From: Arthrobacter sp. MMS18-M83
Lineage (GTDB): Bacteria > Actinomycetota > Actinomycetes > Actinomycetales > Micrococcaceae
NCBI RefSeq assembly: GCF_026683955.1
Contig: NZ_CP113343.1
Span: forward strand, 4,340,001-4,404,000
DNA: 64,000 nucleotides
Direction: 5' to 3'
Shown here: piece after piece, positions 49,368-57,579 of the stretch
Position numbering within the stretch: the first letter of the stretch is position 1
Layout of the letters: every line of letters starts with the position of its first letter
The notes under the pieces: generated by a model
Told to the model about the DNA's origin: nothing
What the model saw: only the letters and a program-made list of their open reading frames with translations
Database searches by the model: none
Translations under genes and position numbers: made by a program

Positions 49368-49850
49368 GTGACCACACCCCGCGTCCACATCGCTACGGAC
49401 CACGCCGGCATGGAGCTCAGCGCCCACCTGGTGAGCCACTTGACTGCCAAAGGCTACGACGTGGTTGACCACGGCCCCAAGGTGTACGACGCCCTTGACG
49501 ACTACCCGTCGTTCTGCATCAACGCGGCCGCTGCCGTCGTCGCCGACCAGACCGCCGGCGTCCACGCATTGGGCATTGTCCTTGGCGGATCCGGCAACGG
49601 TGAGCAAATTGCCGCAAACAAGGTCAAAGGCGTCAGGGCAGCGCTGGCTTGGAACCTTTCCACGGCGAAACTTGCCCGCGAGCACAACGACGCCAACGTG
49701 ATCGCCGTGGGCGGCCGCCAGCACACCGTCGAGGAAGCCACCGAACTGATCGAGGCCTTCCTCGAGGAACCGTTCAGCAACGACGAGCGACACGTCCGCC
49801 GGATCGGAAAAATCGCCACCTATGAAAACACCGGCGAAATCGTTGCATAA
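49368..49850 (+). CDS. rpiB: ribose-5-phosphate isomerase B
   Basis: A 160-residue RpiB: ribulose 5-phosphate to ribose 5-phosphate. The N-terminal VHIATDHAGMELSAHLVSHL, the phosphate-binding VVDHGPKVYDALDDYPSFC, the catalytic ALGIVLGGSGNGEQIAANKV (Ser/Gly loop in the position of the Cys66 loop) and WNLSTAKLAREHNDANVIAV are all diagnostic. The start is GTG 49368; the longer frame upstream is not family sequence. It overlaps the next gene by one base (TAATG). It acts after Gnd (16643) in the pentose phosphate pathway. Confidence 0.94.
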   Translation: MTTPRVHIATDHAGMELSAHLVSHLTAKGYDVVDHGPKVYDALDDYPSFCINAAAAVVADQTAGVHALGIVLGGSGNGEQIAANKVKGVRAALAWNLSTAKLAREHNDANVIAVGGRQHTVEEATELIEAFLEEPFSNDERHVRRIGKIATYENTGEIVA

Positions 49851-50755
49851 TGCCTGAAGGGCATTCGATCCATCGCCTGGCACGTCAGTTCCAGGATGTT
49901 TTTGCGGGTCAGGTGCTGGACGTTTCCAGCCCGCAAGGCCGTTTCACCGCGGGTGCCGCACTTCTGGACGGACACGAGCTGCAGGATGCGACGGCGCACG
50001 GTAAGCAGCTATTCCTCCGTTTTGACCACGGAGTGATCCTTCATGTCCATCTGGGTCTCTATGGTGCCTGGAACTTTGGCGGCGACGAGTCCTTCCGCGG
50101 GGCCTCGAGCATCGGGGCGCCGCGGCGTATCGGCGAGCGTGAGACTTTCTCGCCGGATGCCGGATTGGGCGCCGAAAACGGAGAAAGCTATGCGGGGCCG
50201 CCCGAGCCGGTGGGGGCCGTCCGGGTGCGCCTCGTCGCAGGGAACGGCTGGGCAGACCTGCGAGGCGCCACCACGTGTGCGGCGATCACCGAGGCCGAGG
50301 CGGCGACGGTCCTTGCGCGGCTTGGTCCCGATCCCCTTCAAAACCTTCCAGGGGACCGTGACGAGTTCATTCGACGGATCCGGCGGCGCAAGACGGCCGT
50401 AGGGCTCCTCCTGATGGACCAGTCCGTTGTGGCCGGAATCGGAAACATCTATCGCGCCGAGGTGCTGTTCCGGCAAGGCGTTGATCCGTGGACCACGGGC
50501 GGTGCCTTGGACGACGAAACCGCCGGGCTTCTATGGGATGACACGGTGGCGGCCATGAACGACGGCGTCCGTGACGGGCGGATTGTTACGACCCCTCCGG
50601 CTTGGTGGAGCGGCGGGGGCGCAGGAGCGCTCGACGGCGAGGCCCACTTTGTCTACAAGCGCCAGGGCCAGCCGTGCCGGCGATGCGGCGAAGCAGTGGG
50701 GATGGCTGAAATCGGTGCGCGCAAGCTCTATTGGTGCCCCGGCTGCCAGGACTAG
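49850..50755 (+). CDS. Fpg/Nei-family DNA glycosylase (Nei2-like)
   Basis: A 301-residue glycosylase/AP lyase. N-terminus M-PEGHSIHRLARQF presents the catalytic Pro2 and Glu3. The H2TH region is RRRKTAVGLLLMDQSVVAGI and GNIYRAEVLFRQGVDPW; the C-terminal zinc finger has QPCRRCGEAVGMAEIGARKL and YWCPGCQD (four Cys). PEGH at the start points to the Nei branch, which removes oxidised pyrimidines. It is translationally coupled to rpiB and ends at a terminator. A second Fpg/Nei-type gene is at 56321. Confidence 0.94.
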   Translation: MPEGHSIHRLARQFQDVFAGQVLDVSSPQGRFTAGAALLDGHELQDATAHGKQLFLRFDHGVILHVHLGLYGAWNFGGDESFRGASSIGAPRRIGERETFSPDAGLGAENGESYAGPPEPVGAVRVRLVAGNGWADLRGATTCAAITEAEAATVLARLGPDPLQNLPGDRDEFIRRIRRRKTAVGLLLMDQSVVAGIGNIYRAEVLFRQGVDPWTTGGALDDETAGLLWDDTVAAMNDGVRDGRIVTTPPAWWSGGGAGALDGEAHFVYKRQGQPCRRCGEAVGMAEIGARKLYWCPGCQD

Positions 50756-50802
50756 CATCTACCTCTGGCCGGGACAATCACGCAGATAGCGCACTTAAAC
50801 GT

Positions 50803-50835
50803 GAAGAGCCCCTCAGTGAGGGGCCCTTCGTTTTT
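50803..50835 (+). terminator. intrinsic terminator after the nei-like gene
   Basis: GAAGAGCCCCTC-AGT-GAGGGGCCCTTC followed by GTTTTT; the main stem is 7 bp of GC with an outer GAAG/CTTC extension. Confidence 0.85.
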
Positions 50836-50837
50836 GG

Positions 50838-50908
50838 AGGGGACGACGGGAATCGAACCCGCGTAATCAGTTTGGAAGACTGAGGCTTTACCATTAAGCT
50901 ACGTCCCC
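50838..50908 (-). tRNA. tRNA-Gly (TCC)
   Basis: On the minus strand the acceptor GGGGACG pairs perfectly with CGTCCCC, the D-arm is GCTTAATGGTAAAGC, the anticodon arm TCAGT-CTTCCAA-ACTGA gives anticodon TCC, and the T-arm is CGGGTTCGATTCCCG. Discriminator is T; no CCA is encoded. Confidence 0.97.
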
Positions 50909-51052
50909 GGGCAAGACTGCATGCACCCTTGGAGGTGTTCCGCGCATCTTTCCGGTGGCTGTTGAAGCCGGATATAACTAAACCTAATTCAGGGGCCAAG
51001 TGTCAAATGTGCATTCTCCGGCGCTATGCCCGTAGACTGTCCTGTGCATTCA

Positions 51053-51127
51053 CGGGGTGTAGCTCAGCTTGGCTAGAGCGCCTGCTTTGGGAGCAGGAAG
51101 TCGCAGGTTCAAATCCTGTCACCCCGA
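51053..51127 (+). tRNA. tRNA-Pro (TGG)
   Basis: The acceptor CGGGGTG pairs with CACCCCG, the D-arm is GCTCAGCTTGGCTAGAGC, the anticodon arm CCTGC-TTTGGGA-GCAGG gives anticodon TGG, and the T-arm is CAGGTTCAAATCCTG. A -10-like TAGACT stands at 51033-51038. No CCA is encoded. Confidence 0.97.
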
Positions 51128-51195
51128 CTCTGTGTGCCTGTCCCGGTCCGGGACGCGGCAGAACCCCATCCCACAAAACCAGGAGTACTTAGACT

Positions 51196-52566
51196 GTGAA
51201 GAGCGCTGTCGAGAACCTCACCGCCACGCGGGTCAAGCTCAACGTTGAGGTTCCCTTTGAGGAACTGAAGCCGAGCATCGATGCCGCTTACAAGACCGTT
51301 GCTTCGCAGATCCAGGTTCCCGGGTTCCGCAAGGGCAAGGTTCCCTCCAAGCTGGTTGACCAGCGCGTTGGCCGCGGCTACGTCTTGGAGACCGCCATCA
51401 ACGACGGCCTCAATGGCTGGTACCAGGCTGCCGTCCAGGAAACTGGCCTACGCCCGCTGAGCCGTCCCGAGGTTGAGATCACCGAGGTTCCGGACCCGTC
51501 CTCGACCGACGGTGAGCTGAAGTTCCAGGTTGAGATCGACGTCCGGCCCGAGGTTGAACTGCCCGACTACGCCGGCATCAAGGTCGAGGTCGCTGCAGCA
51601 GAGTCCTCCGACGCGGACGTCGACAAGGCCCTGGATGAACTCCGCGGCCGCTTCGGCACGCTGAAGTCGGTTGACCGTCCGGCTGCCGACGGCGACTTCC
51701 TGACCATCGACATCACCGCCACGATCGACGGCGCCGAGATCGACTCCGCTACCGGGCTGTCCTACCAGGTTGGCGCCGGCACCATGCTCGAAGGCCTCGA
51801 CGAGGCGGTCACCGGCCTGTCTGCCGATGAAGAGGCAATCTTCGACACCACGCTGGTTGGCGGCGAGCACGCCGGCGAGGCTGCCCAGGTCAAGGCTGTT
51901 GTCAAGACCGTCAAGGAGCGCGAGCTTCCCGAGGCAAACGACGACTTCGCCCAGCTGGCATCCGAGTTCGACACCCTCGCTGAGCTGCGCGAAGACCTCG
52001 CCAAGCAGGCCGCTGAGTCCAAGGTGGTCGGCCAGGGCGTCGAAGCCCGCGACAAGGTCCTCGATAAGCTCGTCGAGCTTATCGAGGTTCCGGTTCCGGA
52101 CTCTGTTGTTGAAGAGCAGCTCGAGGCTCACTTCAACCCGGAAAACGCCCACGGCGAAGGCGATCACGACACCGAGGAACACCGCGCCGAGGTCAAGGCC
52201 AACACCGCCCGCGCCTTCCAGAACGAAATCATCCTTGACGCCATTGCCGACAAGGAAGAAGTGAGCGTCAGCCAGAACGAGCTGATCGACTACATCGTCA
52301 GCACGGCAAGCCAGTACGGCATGGACCCGAACCAGTTCGCCCAGATCATCGATCAGAGCGGCCAGGTTCCCATGATGGTTTCCGAGGTCCGCCGCCGCAA
52401 GGCCCTCGCAGTTGTCCTCGGCCAGGCCGAGGTTGTCGACTCTGAGGGCAACAAGGTTGACCTCAGCGACTTCGTGCGCCCCGCTGGCGAAGAGACCGCG
52501 AATGTCGAAGAAGCTGAAGAAGCAGCTGTCGTCCCGAGCGATGACCCTGCAGCAGTGAAGTTCTAG
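51196..52566 (+). CDS. tig: trigger factor
   Basis: A 456-residue ribosome-associated chaperone. The ribosome-binding tail has the signature [20 protein letters not shown] near residue 38 (GFRxGxxP). The FKBP-type PPIase domain follows near 155 ([20 protein letters not shown]), and the C-terminal helical arms include [20 protein letters not shown] and [20 protein letters not shown]. The end is acidic ([20 protein letters not shown]). The start is GTG 51196 after AGGAG. It precedes clpP1-clpP2 and clpX, the usual bacterial order. A perfect palindrome lies in its coding region at 52060-52086. Confidence 0.97.
   Translation: MKSAVENLTATRVKLNVEVPFEELKPSIDAAYKTVASQIQVPGFRKGKVPSKLVDQRVGRGYVLETAINDGLNGWYQAAVQETGLRPLSRPEVEITEVPDPSSTDGELKFQVEIDVRPEVELPDYAGIKVEVAAAESSDADVDKALDELRGRFGTLKSVDRPAADGDFLTIDITATIDGAEIDSATGLSYQVGAGTMLEGLDEAVTGLSADEEAIFDTTLVGGEHAGEAAQVKAVVKTVKERELPEANDDFAQLASEFDTLAELREDLAKQAAESKVVGQGVEARDKVLDKLVELIEVPVPDSVVEEQLEAHFNPENAHGEGDHDTEEHRAEVKANTARAFQNEIILDAIADKEEVSVSQNELIDYIVSTASQYGMDPNQFAQIIDQSGQVPMMVSEVRRRKALAVVLGQAEVVDSEGNKVDLSDFVRPAGEETANVEEAEEAAVVPSDDPAAVKF
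52060..52086. repeat. perfect palindrome inside tig
   Basis: CTCGATAAGCTCG and its exact complement are separated by a single T. The sequence codes for [10 protein letters not shown], so part of the symmetry could come from the codons of this helix, but 13 exact pairs are unusual. Confidence 0.8.
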
Positions 52567-52575
52567 TTTCACCTC

Positions 52576-52609
52576 AGCCGCCCCCGGATCGCCTGATCCG
52601 GGGGCGGCT
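52576..52609 (+). terminator. terminator after tig
   Basis: AGCCGCCCCCGGATC, loop GCCT, GATCCGGGGGCGGCT: a perfect 15-bp stem 10 bases past the stop, followed by TGGTTT. Confidence 0.85.
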
Positions 52610-52656
52610 TGGTTTAAGCCGCGCCGGCGCCGAAAAGCCGCACGCCGGCAATCGTG

Positions 52657-52667
52657 CGCCGTCAGCG
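52657..52667 (-). promoter_or_regulatory. candidate ClgR operator upstream of clpP1
   Basis: The minus strand reads CGCTGACGGCG, a match to the core CGCYNANRGCG of the ClgR operator described in corynebacteria. It lies about 115 bases before the clpP1 start, between the tig terminator and the clpP1 gene, where an activator site would be expected. ClgR is known to control clpP1P2 in actinobacteria. Confidence 0.5.
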
Positions 52668-52781
52668 AACAGCGCGATTTGGGAGAACAAATCGCCCTCG
52701 AAAACGGTTAGTGTCCAAGTAGTGAAGATCAGGGATGGCAAGTTCAGCAATGGCCCTGTCACCAGCGAGAGGTAAGTACTT

Positions 52782-53420
52782 ATGTCACAGCACGCAGAGG
52801 CCCCCAGGATGGCCACCGTCGATCCAGCGGCCCAGGACAACTACATCTACAACCGCCTGCTGAAAGAGCGCATCATCTGGCTCGGATCCGAAGTCCGTGA
52901 CGAGAACGCCAACGCGATCTGCTCCCAGCTCCTCCTCCTGTCGGCTGAAGACCCGGAGAAGGACATCTACCTGTACATCAACTCGCCTGGTGGCTCGGTG
53001 ACTGCCGGCATGGCCATTTACGACACCATGCAGTTCATCCCGAACGACGTCGTGACGGTAGCCACCGGACTGGCGGCCTCCATGGGCCAGTTCCTTCTTT
53101 CCTCGGGCACCAAGGGCAAGCGCTACGCCACGCCCAACGCCCGCATCCTGATGCACCAGCCTTCCGGTGGCATCGGTGGCACGGCATCGGATATCAAGAT
53201 CCAGGCTGAATTGATCCTGCACATGAAGAAGGTCATGGCTGAGCTGACTGCCGAACAGACCGGGCAGACTGTCGATACCATCCTCAAGGACAACGACCGC
53301 GACAAGTGGTTCACCGCCGTCGACGCCCTCGAGTACGGCTTCTTCGACAAGATCGCCGCCCACGCAGGCTCGGTTGCCGGCGGTGGCGGAACGGCCAACG
53401 CCTCGAACTCAGAGAACTAA
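52782..53420 (+). CDS. clpP1: ATP-dependent Clp protease proteolytic subunit 1
   Basis: A 212-residue serine protease subunit. The fold start is [20 protein letters not shown], then [20 protein letters not shown] near residue 62; the catalytic Ser is in [15 protein letters not shown] near 98, the His in [14 protein letters not shown] near 123, and the Asp in [15 protein letters not shown] near 172. Residues 1-17 are a propeptide-like extension ([15 protein letters not shown]). RBS GAGAGG precedes ATG 52782. It forms a mixed tetradecamer with ClpP2, 37 bases downstream, and works with ClpX or ClpC. Confidence 0.97.
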   Translation: MSQHAEAPRMATVDPAAQDNYIYNRLLKERIIWLGSEVRDENANAICSQLLLLSAEDPEKDIYLYINSPGGSVTAGMAIYDTMQFIPNDVVTVATGLAASMGQFLLSSGTKGKRYATPNARILMHQPSGGIGGTASDIKIQAELILHMKKVMAELTAEQTGQTVDTILKDNDRDKWFTAVDALEYGFFDKIAAHAGSVAGGGGTANASNSEN

Positions 53421-53457
53421 CCGGCACCAAGAAACATTCAGATCAGGAGCAATAAAC

Positions 53458-54117
53458 ATGAACTACAACTTTGGATGGTCTGCCGGTAATCTCCCGTCCA
53501 GCCGGTATGTCCTCCCGCAGTTCGAAGAGCGCACGCCCTATGGCTTCAAGCGTCAGGACCCGTACACGAAGCTCTTCGAGGACCGCATCATCTTCCTCGG
53601 CGTGCAGGTTGACGACGCTTCCGCCGACGACATCATGGCCCAGCTGCTGGTACTCGAGTCCACAGACCCGGACCGTGACATCACGTTGTACATCAACTCC
53701 CCGGGCGGCTCGTTCACGGCCATGACGGCCATCTACGACACCATGACGTACATTCGGCCGGAGATCCAGACTGTTTGCCTGGGACAGGCGGCCAGTGCCG
53801 CTGCCGTGCTGCTCGCGGCAGGTACTGCCGGGAAGCGTCTCGCCCTGCCGAACGCCCGCGTACTGATCCACCAGCCGTCGCTGTCCGGCGGCCAGGGCGG
53901 GCAGGCCTCGGACCTCGAGATCCAGGCCGCAGAAGTCATGCGCATGCGCTCCTGGCTCGAGGATACGCTGGCCAAGCACTCAGGCCGGACGCCAGAACAG
54001 GTCAACAACGACATCGAGCGCGACAAGATCCTCACCGCCGCCGAGGCGATGAACTACGGATTGATCGACCAGGTGCTTGATTCCCGCAAGATCAAGCCCC
54101 AGGCAATCGCCAGGTAA
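53458..54117 (+). CDS. clpP2: ATP-dependent Clp protease proteolytic subunit 2
   Basis: A 219-residue Clp[41 protein letters not shown], the Ser in [20 protein letters not shown] near residue 114, the His in [14 protein letters not shown] near 139, and the Asp in [16 protein letters not shown] are all in place. ATG 53458 has AGGAG eight bases upstream; a longer frame from 53374 overlaps clpP1. ClpP1 and ClpP2 form heteromeric rings in actinobacteria, and both are usually needed for activity. Confidence 0.97.
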   Translation: MNYNFGWSAGNLPSSRYVLPQFEERTPYGFKRQDPYTKLFEDRIIFLGVQVDDASADDIMAQLLVLESTDPDRDITLYINSPGGSFTAMTAIYDTMTYIRPEIQTVCLGQAASAAAVLLAAGTAGKRLALPNARVLIHQPSLSGGQGGQASDLEIQAAEVMRMRSWLEDTLAKHSGRTPEQVNNDIERDKILTAAEAMNYGLIDQVLDSRKIKPQAIAR

Positions 54118-54132
54118 CTGGCCAAAACTCGA

Positions 54133-54169
54133 CGCCGGTGCGGTTCAGGAAATATGGACCGCATCGGCG
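54133..54169 (+). terminator. terminator after clpP2
   Basis: CGCCGGTGCGGT and ACCGCATCGGCG form a 12-bp stem with one G-T pair and a 13-base loop, followed by TTCTGTTT. Its presence suggests that clpX, 130 bases further on, has its own promoter. Confidence 0.75.
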
Positions 54170-54301
54170 TTCTGTTTCAACCCAAGCAGCCCATTGTGTC
54201 CTACAGTGGAAGTTGTCATGGTGGCGCCCCCGCTGCGATCCTGCGAACTTGGCGGATAGGTACGGGGCTGCACCACCCGCATGAAACGAAGGGATTCCCA
54301 C

Positions 54302-55588
54302 ATGGCTCGGATTGGCGAGAGCACGGATTTGCTGAAGTGTTCTTTCTGCGGAAAGAGCCAGAAGCAGGTGCGGAAGCTGATTGCCGGGCCCGGCGTGTAC
54401 ATCTGCGACGAGTGCATCGAACTCTGCAATGAGATCATCGAAGAGGAGCTCGCCGAAGTGTCGGATCTGGGCAGCTTTGAGTTGCCCAAGCCGCGGGAAA
54501 TCTTCGATTTCCTCCAGGAGTACGTCATTGGCCAGGAGCCTGCGAAACGCTCCCTCGCCGTCGCGGTCTACAACCACTACAAGCGCATCCAGGCGGGTCA
54601 CGCGCCGAAGACCGGACTGGGCGAAGGCGGACACCACGAGGACGTGGAGATCGCCAAGTCCAATATCCTGCTGATTGGCCCCACCGGTTGCGGCAAGACC
54701 TACCTGGCACAGACGCTCGCGCGCCGCTTGAACGTTCCTTTCGCCGTCGCTGACGCCACCGCCTTGACTGAAGCCGGATACGTGGGCGAGGACGTAGAAA
54801 ACATCCTGCTGAAGCTCATCCAAGCCGCTGACTACGACGTCAAGAAGGCCGAACAGGGCATCATCTACATCGACGAGATCGACAAGATTTCGCGTAAGAG
54901 CGAGAACCCGTCCATCACACGCGACGTCTCCGGCGAAGGCGTTCAGCAGGCACTCCTGAAGATCCTCGAAGGAACGGTGGCCTCGGTTCCACCGCAGGGT
55001 GGTCGTAAGCACCCGCATCAGGAATTCATCCAGATCGACACCACCAATGTGCTGTTCATTGTGGCTGGGGCCTTTGCCGGACTCGAGGACATCATCGGAT
55101 CGCGGTCCGGCCGCAAGGGCATTGGATTCGGGGCCCCGCTCAACGAGGTCAAGGACAACGTGGACAGCTACGGCGAGGTGATGCCGGAGGACCTGCTCAA
55201 ATTTGGGCTGATTCCTGAATTCATTGGACGCCTGCCTGTGATCACCACCGTGTCCAACCTTGACCGCTCGGCGCTTATCCAGATTCTCTCCAAGCCCAAG
55301 AACGCGCTGGTCAAGCAGTACCAGAAGATGTTCCAGCTGGACGGCGTAGAGCTTTTGTTCGACGACGACGCCCTGGACTCGATTGCCGACCAAGCGCTTG
55401 AACGCGGGACTGGAGCCCGCGGCCTGCGGGCCATCATGGAAGAAGTGCTGTTGCCGGTCATGTTCGACCTGCCCAGCCGCGACGACATCGCCAGCGTGGT
55501 CATCACCGCGGATGCCGTCAACAAGAAAGGCCAGCCCACGATGATCGCACACGAAGTCGTGGCGAAGCGGCGGAATAAGTCCGCCTAG
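54302..55588 (+). CDS. clpX: ATP-dependent Clp protease ATPase subunit ClpX
   Basis: A 428-residue AAA+ unfoldase. The N-terminal zinc-binding domain has [10 protein letters not shown] and [10 protein letters not shown] (four Cys). Walker A is [19 protein letters not shown] near residue 121, Walker B is [16 protein letters not shown] near 183, the pore region includes [10 protein letters not shown] and the RKH-type loop [10 protein letters not shown], and the C-terminal sensor is [15 protein letters not shown]. The ATG 54302 follows AAGGG. It unfolds tagged proteins for ClpP1P2. Confidence 0.98.
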   Translation: MARIGESTDLLKCSFCGKSQKQVRKLIAGPGVYICDECIELCNEIIEEELAEVSDLGSFELPKPREIFDFLQEYVIGQEPAKRSLAVAVYNHYKRIQAGHAPKTGLGEGGHHEDVEIAKSNILLIGPTGCGKTYLAQTLARRLNVPFAVADATALTEAGYVGEDVENILLKLIQAADYDVKKAEQGIIYIDEIDKISRKSENPSITRDVSGEGVQQALLKILEGTVASVPPQGGRKHPHQEFIQIDTTNVLFIVAGAFAGLEDIIGSRSGRKGIGFGAPLNEVKDNVDSYGEVMPEDLLKFGLIPEFIGRLPVITTVSNLDRSALIQILSKPKNALVKQYQKMFQLDGVELLFDDDALDSIADQALERGTGARGLRAIMEEVLLPVMFDLPSRDDIASVVITADAVNKKGQPTMIAHEVVAKRRNKSA

Positions 55589-55669
55589 CCCGAGGTTGGC
55601 ATAGCTGGTGCCGGACGCACATTCTTCCGGCCAGCCGCGTCCCCTTACGTCCTATCCGAGGAGTTCCCT

Positions 55670-56284
55670 GTGCCCGAGCAGACCGCAAACAAGGTTGATT
55701 TCTGGTTCGACCCCATGTGCCCTTTCGCCTGGGTCACATCCCGCTGGATTGGCGAAGTGGAAGACGTCCGTGGCATCGAGACCACCTGGAACGTCATGAG
55801 CCTTTCGGTGCTCAACGAAGGCCGCGAACTTCCGGCAGAGTACGCGGAGAAGATGGAGCTTGGCTGGGGACCGGTCCGGGTCATCATTGCCGCCCGCGAG
55901 CTGCACGGAGACGAGTACATCAAGCCGCTGTACGACGCGATGGGTTCCCTCATCCACCACGAAGGCATCAAGGATTTCGCCGAGGTCATCTCCAAGGCCC
56001 TGGCTGAAACGGGCCTGCCCGCCGAGTTGGCCCGCTTCGCCGATTCCGAGGAATACGACGTCCAGCTGCGTGCCAGCCACGAATCCGGTATTTCCTTGGT
56101 GGGCCAGGACGTGGGGACTCCGGTGGTCGCGGTCAACGGCACTGCGTTCTTCGGCCCCGTCCTGACCCGTATTCCCCGAGGCGAAGAAGCCGGCCGAATC
56201 TGGGATGCCACGGTCACGCTGGCCGGCTACCCGCACTTCTTTGAACTGAAGCGCAGCCGGACGGAAAGCCCCGAATTCAACTAG
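55670..56284 (+). CDS. DsbA-family protein, mycothiol-dependent nitroreductase-like
   Basis: A 204-residue thioredoxin-fold protein with a helical insertion. The active-site segment is VDFWFDPMCPFAWVTSRWI near residue 8, with a single Cys (CPFA). MELGWGPVRVIIAARELHGD, VGQDVGTPVVAVNGTAFFGP and YPHFFELKRSRTESPEF match the mycobacterial Rv2466c group, which uses mycothiol and reduces nitro compounds. The start is GTG 55670 after GAGGAG. It is likely to function in thiol-redox homeostasis in the cytoplasm; the monothiol site points to mycothiol rather than dithiol exchange. Confidence 0.9.
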   Translation: MPEQTANKVDFWFDPMCPFAWVTSRWIGEVEDVRGIETTWNVMSLSVLNEGRELPAEYAEKMELGWGPVRVIIAARELHGDEYIKPLYDAMGSLIHHEGIKDFAEVISKALAETGLPAELARFADSEEYDVQLRASHESGISLVGQDVGTPVVAVNGTAFFGPVLTRIPRGEEAGRIWDATVTLAGYPHFFELKRSRTESPEFN

Positions 56285-56320
56285 CCTGAGCCGTGGCAGT
56301 CGTTTGAGCCGCAGGCACCG

Positions 56321-57196
56321 TTATTTCAGGAAGCGCGACGTTCTACGGTCCGCCAGGATCTTTCCGTTTGTTTGGCAGCCCGGGCAATACTGCAACGCAG
56401 TGTCGGCAAAGGACACCTCGCGGATCGTGGTTCCGCACACCGGGCATGGCTGGCCCGCCCTGCCATGCACCCTCATGGTGCTCCGCTTCGCGTCCTTGAG
56501 CTCGTTGGAGGCTTTGCCGGTTGCGGCGGCGACAGCCGCACCCAGGACGCTTTCGATGGCCTCATAGAGGACCTGGGTGGTACTCCTGTCCAGCGACTTG
56601 GCGATCGCGAACGGTGAAATTCTGGCGGCGTGGAGGATCTCGTCGCTGTAGGCGTTCCCGATGCCCGCGATGACGCTCTGGCTCCGGAGCAGCCCCTTGA
56701 TTTGGTGAGAGCTTGTGGCCAGGATCCCGGCCAAGGTTTCGGCGGTGAATTCCGGGCTCAGGGGGTCCGGACCCAGGGTTGCGATACCCGGGACGTCCAA
56801 TGGGCTTCGTACCACGTACACGGCAAGGCTTTTCTTCGTGCCCGCCTCCGTCAGATCCACGCCGACGTGTGTTGAGCCGTCGCTCTTTGTGAAGCTGAGC
56901 CTGGCGGCAATATTGCTGCCGCCCATCCGTAGCTGGGCCTGCGATGGCTGCTCGGTGTAGCGCAACCATCCGGCCTTGGCGAGGTGGAAAATGAAATGGA
57001 TCCCGTCGGCGTCGAGACTGATGAACTTGCCGAAGCGCTCCACCCCGAGGACTTTCCGGCCCTCCAGGGACGAATACGGTGGATCGGCGGTCTTGAGCAC
57101 CGCAAAGGAGGTGATCTGGATCTTCGTCAATTCGGCACCGAGAAGGTTCCTGCCCAGGAAGGCGGCTAGTCCGGCCACTTCGGGAAGTTCTGGCAT
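56321..57196 (-). CDS. Fpg/Nei-family DNA glycosylase
   Basis: A 291-residue glycosylase. M-PELPEVAGLAAFLG carries the catalytic Pro2/Glu3. LGVERFGKFISLDADGIHFI and FHLAKAGWLRY follow in the N-terminal domain; the H2TH motif is HQIKGLLRSQSVIAGIGNAY and SDEILHAARISPF; and the zinc finger is QPCPVCGTTIREVSF with QYCPGCQTNGK. It differs from canonical MutM in several places (for example HLAKAG for HLGMTG), so the base specificity is uncertain. ATG 57196 is chosen so that Pro is residue 2. Confidence 0.93.
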   Translation of the reverse strand: MPELPEVAGLAAFLGRNLLGAELTKIQITSFAVLKTADPPYSSLEGRKVLGVERFGKFISLDADGIHFIFHLAKAGWLRYTEQPSQAQLRMGGSNIAARLSFTKSDGSTHVGVDLTEAGTKKSLAVYVVRSPLDVPGIATLGPDPLSPEFTAETLAGILATSSHQIKGLLRSQSVIAGIGNAYSDEILHAARISPFAIAKSLDRSTTQVLYEAIESVLGAAVAAATGKASNELKDAKRSTMRVHGRAGQPCPVCGTTIREVSFADTALQYCPGCQTNGKILADRRTSRFLK

Positions 57197-57324
57197 AGCA
57201 ACACTGTGCCACAAAGCACCCAACGCCAGAACCCCGAAGGCCAGTCACGAACGCCGTGAATTACATCCCAGTAGTTCCTGAGGAGGGCTTGTGCTGGCTG
57301 GGGAGCGGGTCAAGAATAGAACTT

Positions 57325-57530
57325 ACCCACTTCGAAAGAAGGGGGACACGGAAACCAAAGATTCAGTGATATGTATCTGACGCAGCCTTCGGCAAAGTTG
57401 GATGCAAGCTACCAGTGACGAGGTAGGAAGACCTGAAAGTCTGAGGATTCCGCCAGACTGTCAAGACGTCACCGGACAGCCGAAAAGTCGAAGCCCCACC
57501 AACGGCTAAACGCTGATGGGGCTTCCCCTT
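57325..57530 (+). ncRNA. candidate small RNA between an fpg-like gene and valS
   Basis: The 383 bases from 57197 to 57579 have no convincing gene. Base composition (about 50 % G+C in 57301-57420) is well below the flanking genes. On the + strand TTGTGC-N17-AAGAAT is a promoter-like pair before 57325, and AAGCCCCA (57491-57498) with TGGGGCTT (57517-57524) closes a hairpin followed by CCCCTTT. AAGGGGGA near the predicted 5' end can pair with TTCCCCTT at the 3' end, so a closed rod-like RNA of about 200 nt is possible. A 60-codon minus-strand ORF in the region has no ribosome binding site or family features. The strand and identity are not certain. Confidence 0.4.
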
Positions 57531-57549
57531 TGCCCGAAAACTCACGGAC

Positions 57550-57573
57550 AGAGCCCGGAAACTCCCGGGCTCT
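57550..57573 (-). terminator. terminator of valS
   Basis: AGAGCCCGG, loop AAACTC, CCGGGCTCT: a perfect 9-bp stem 7 bases past the valS stop on the minus strand. Confidence 0.8.
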
Positions 57574-57579
57574 TCGAAA

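Noticed and set aside
54092..55552. 486-codon open frame on the minus strand
   Set aside because: Antisense to clpX, which is certain; composition is that of a reverse-frame shadow.
57363..57545. 60-codon minus-strand ORF in the valS/fpg-like gap
   Set aside because: No ribosome binding site, no family resemblance, and it crosses the hairpin at 57491-57524; the non-coding interpretation is preferred.
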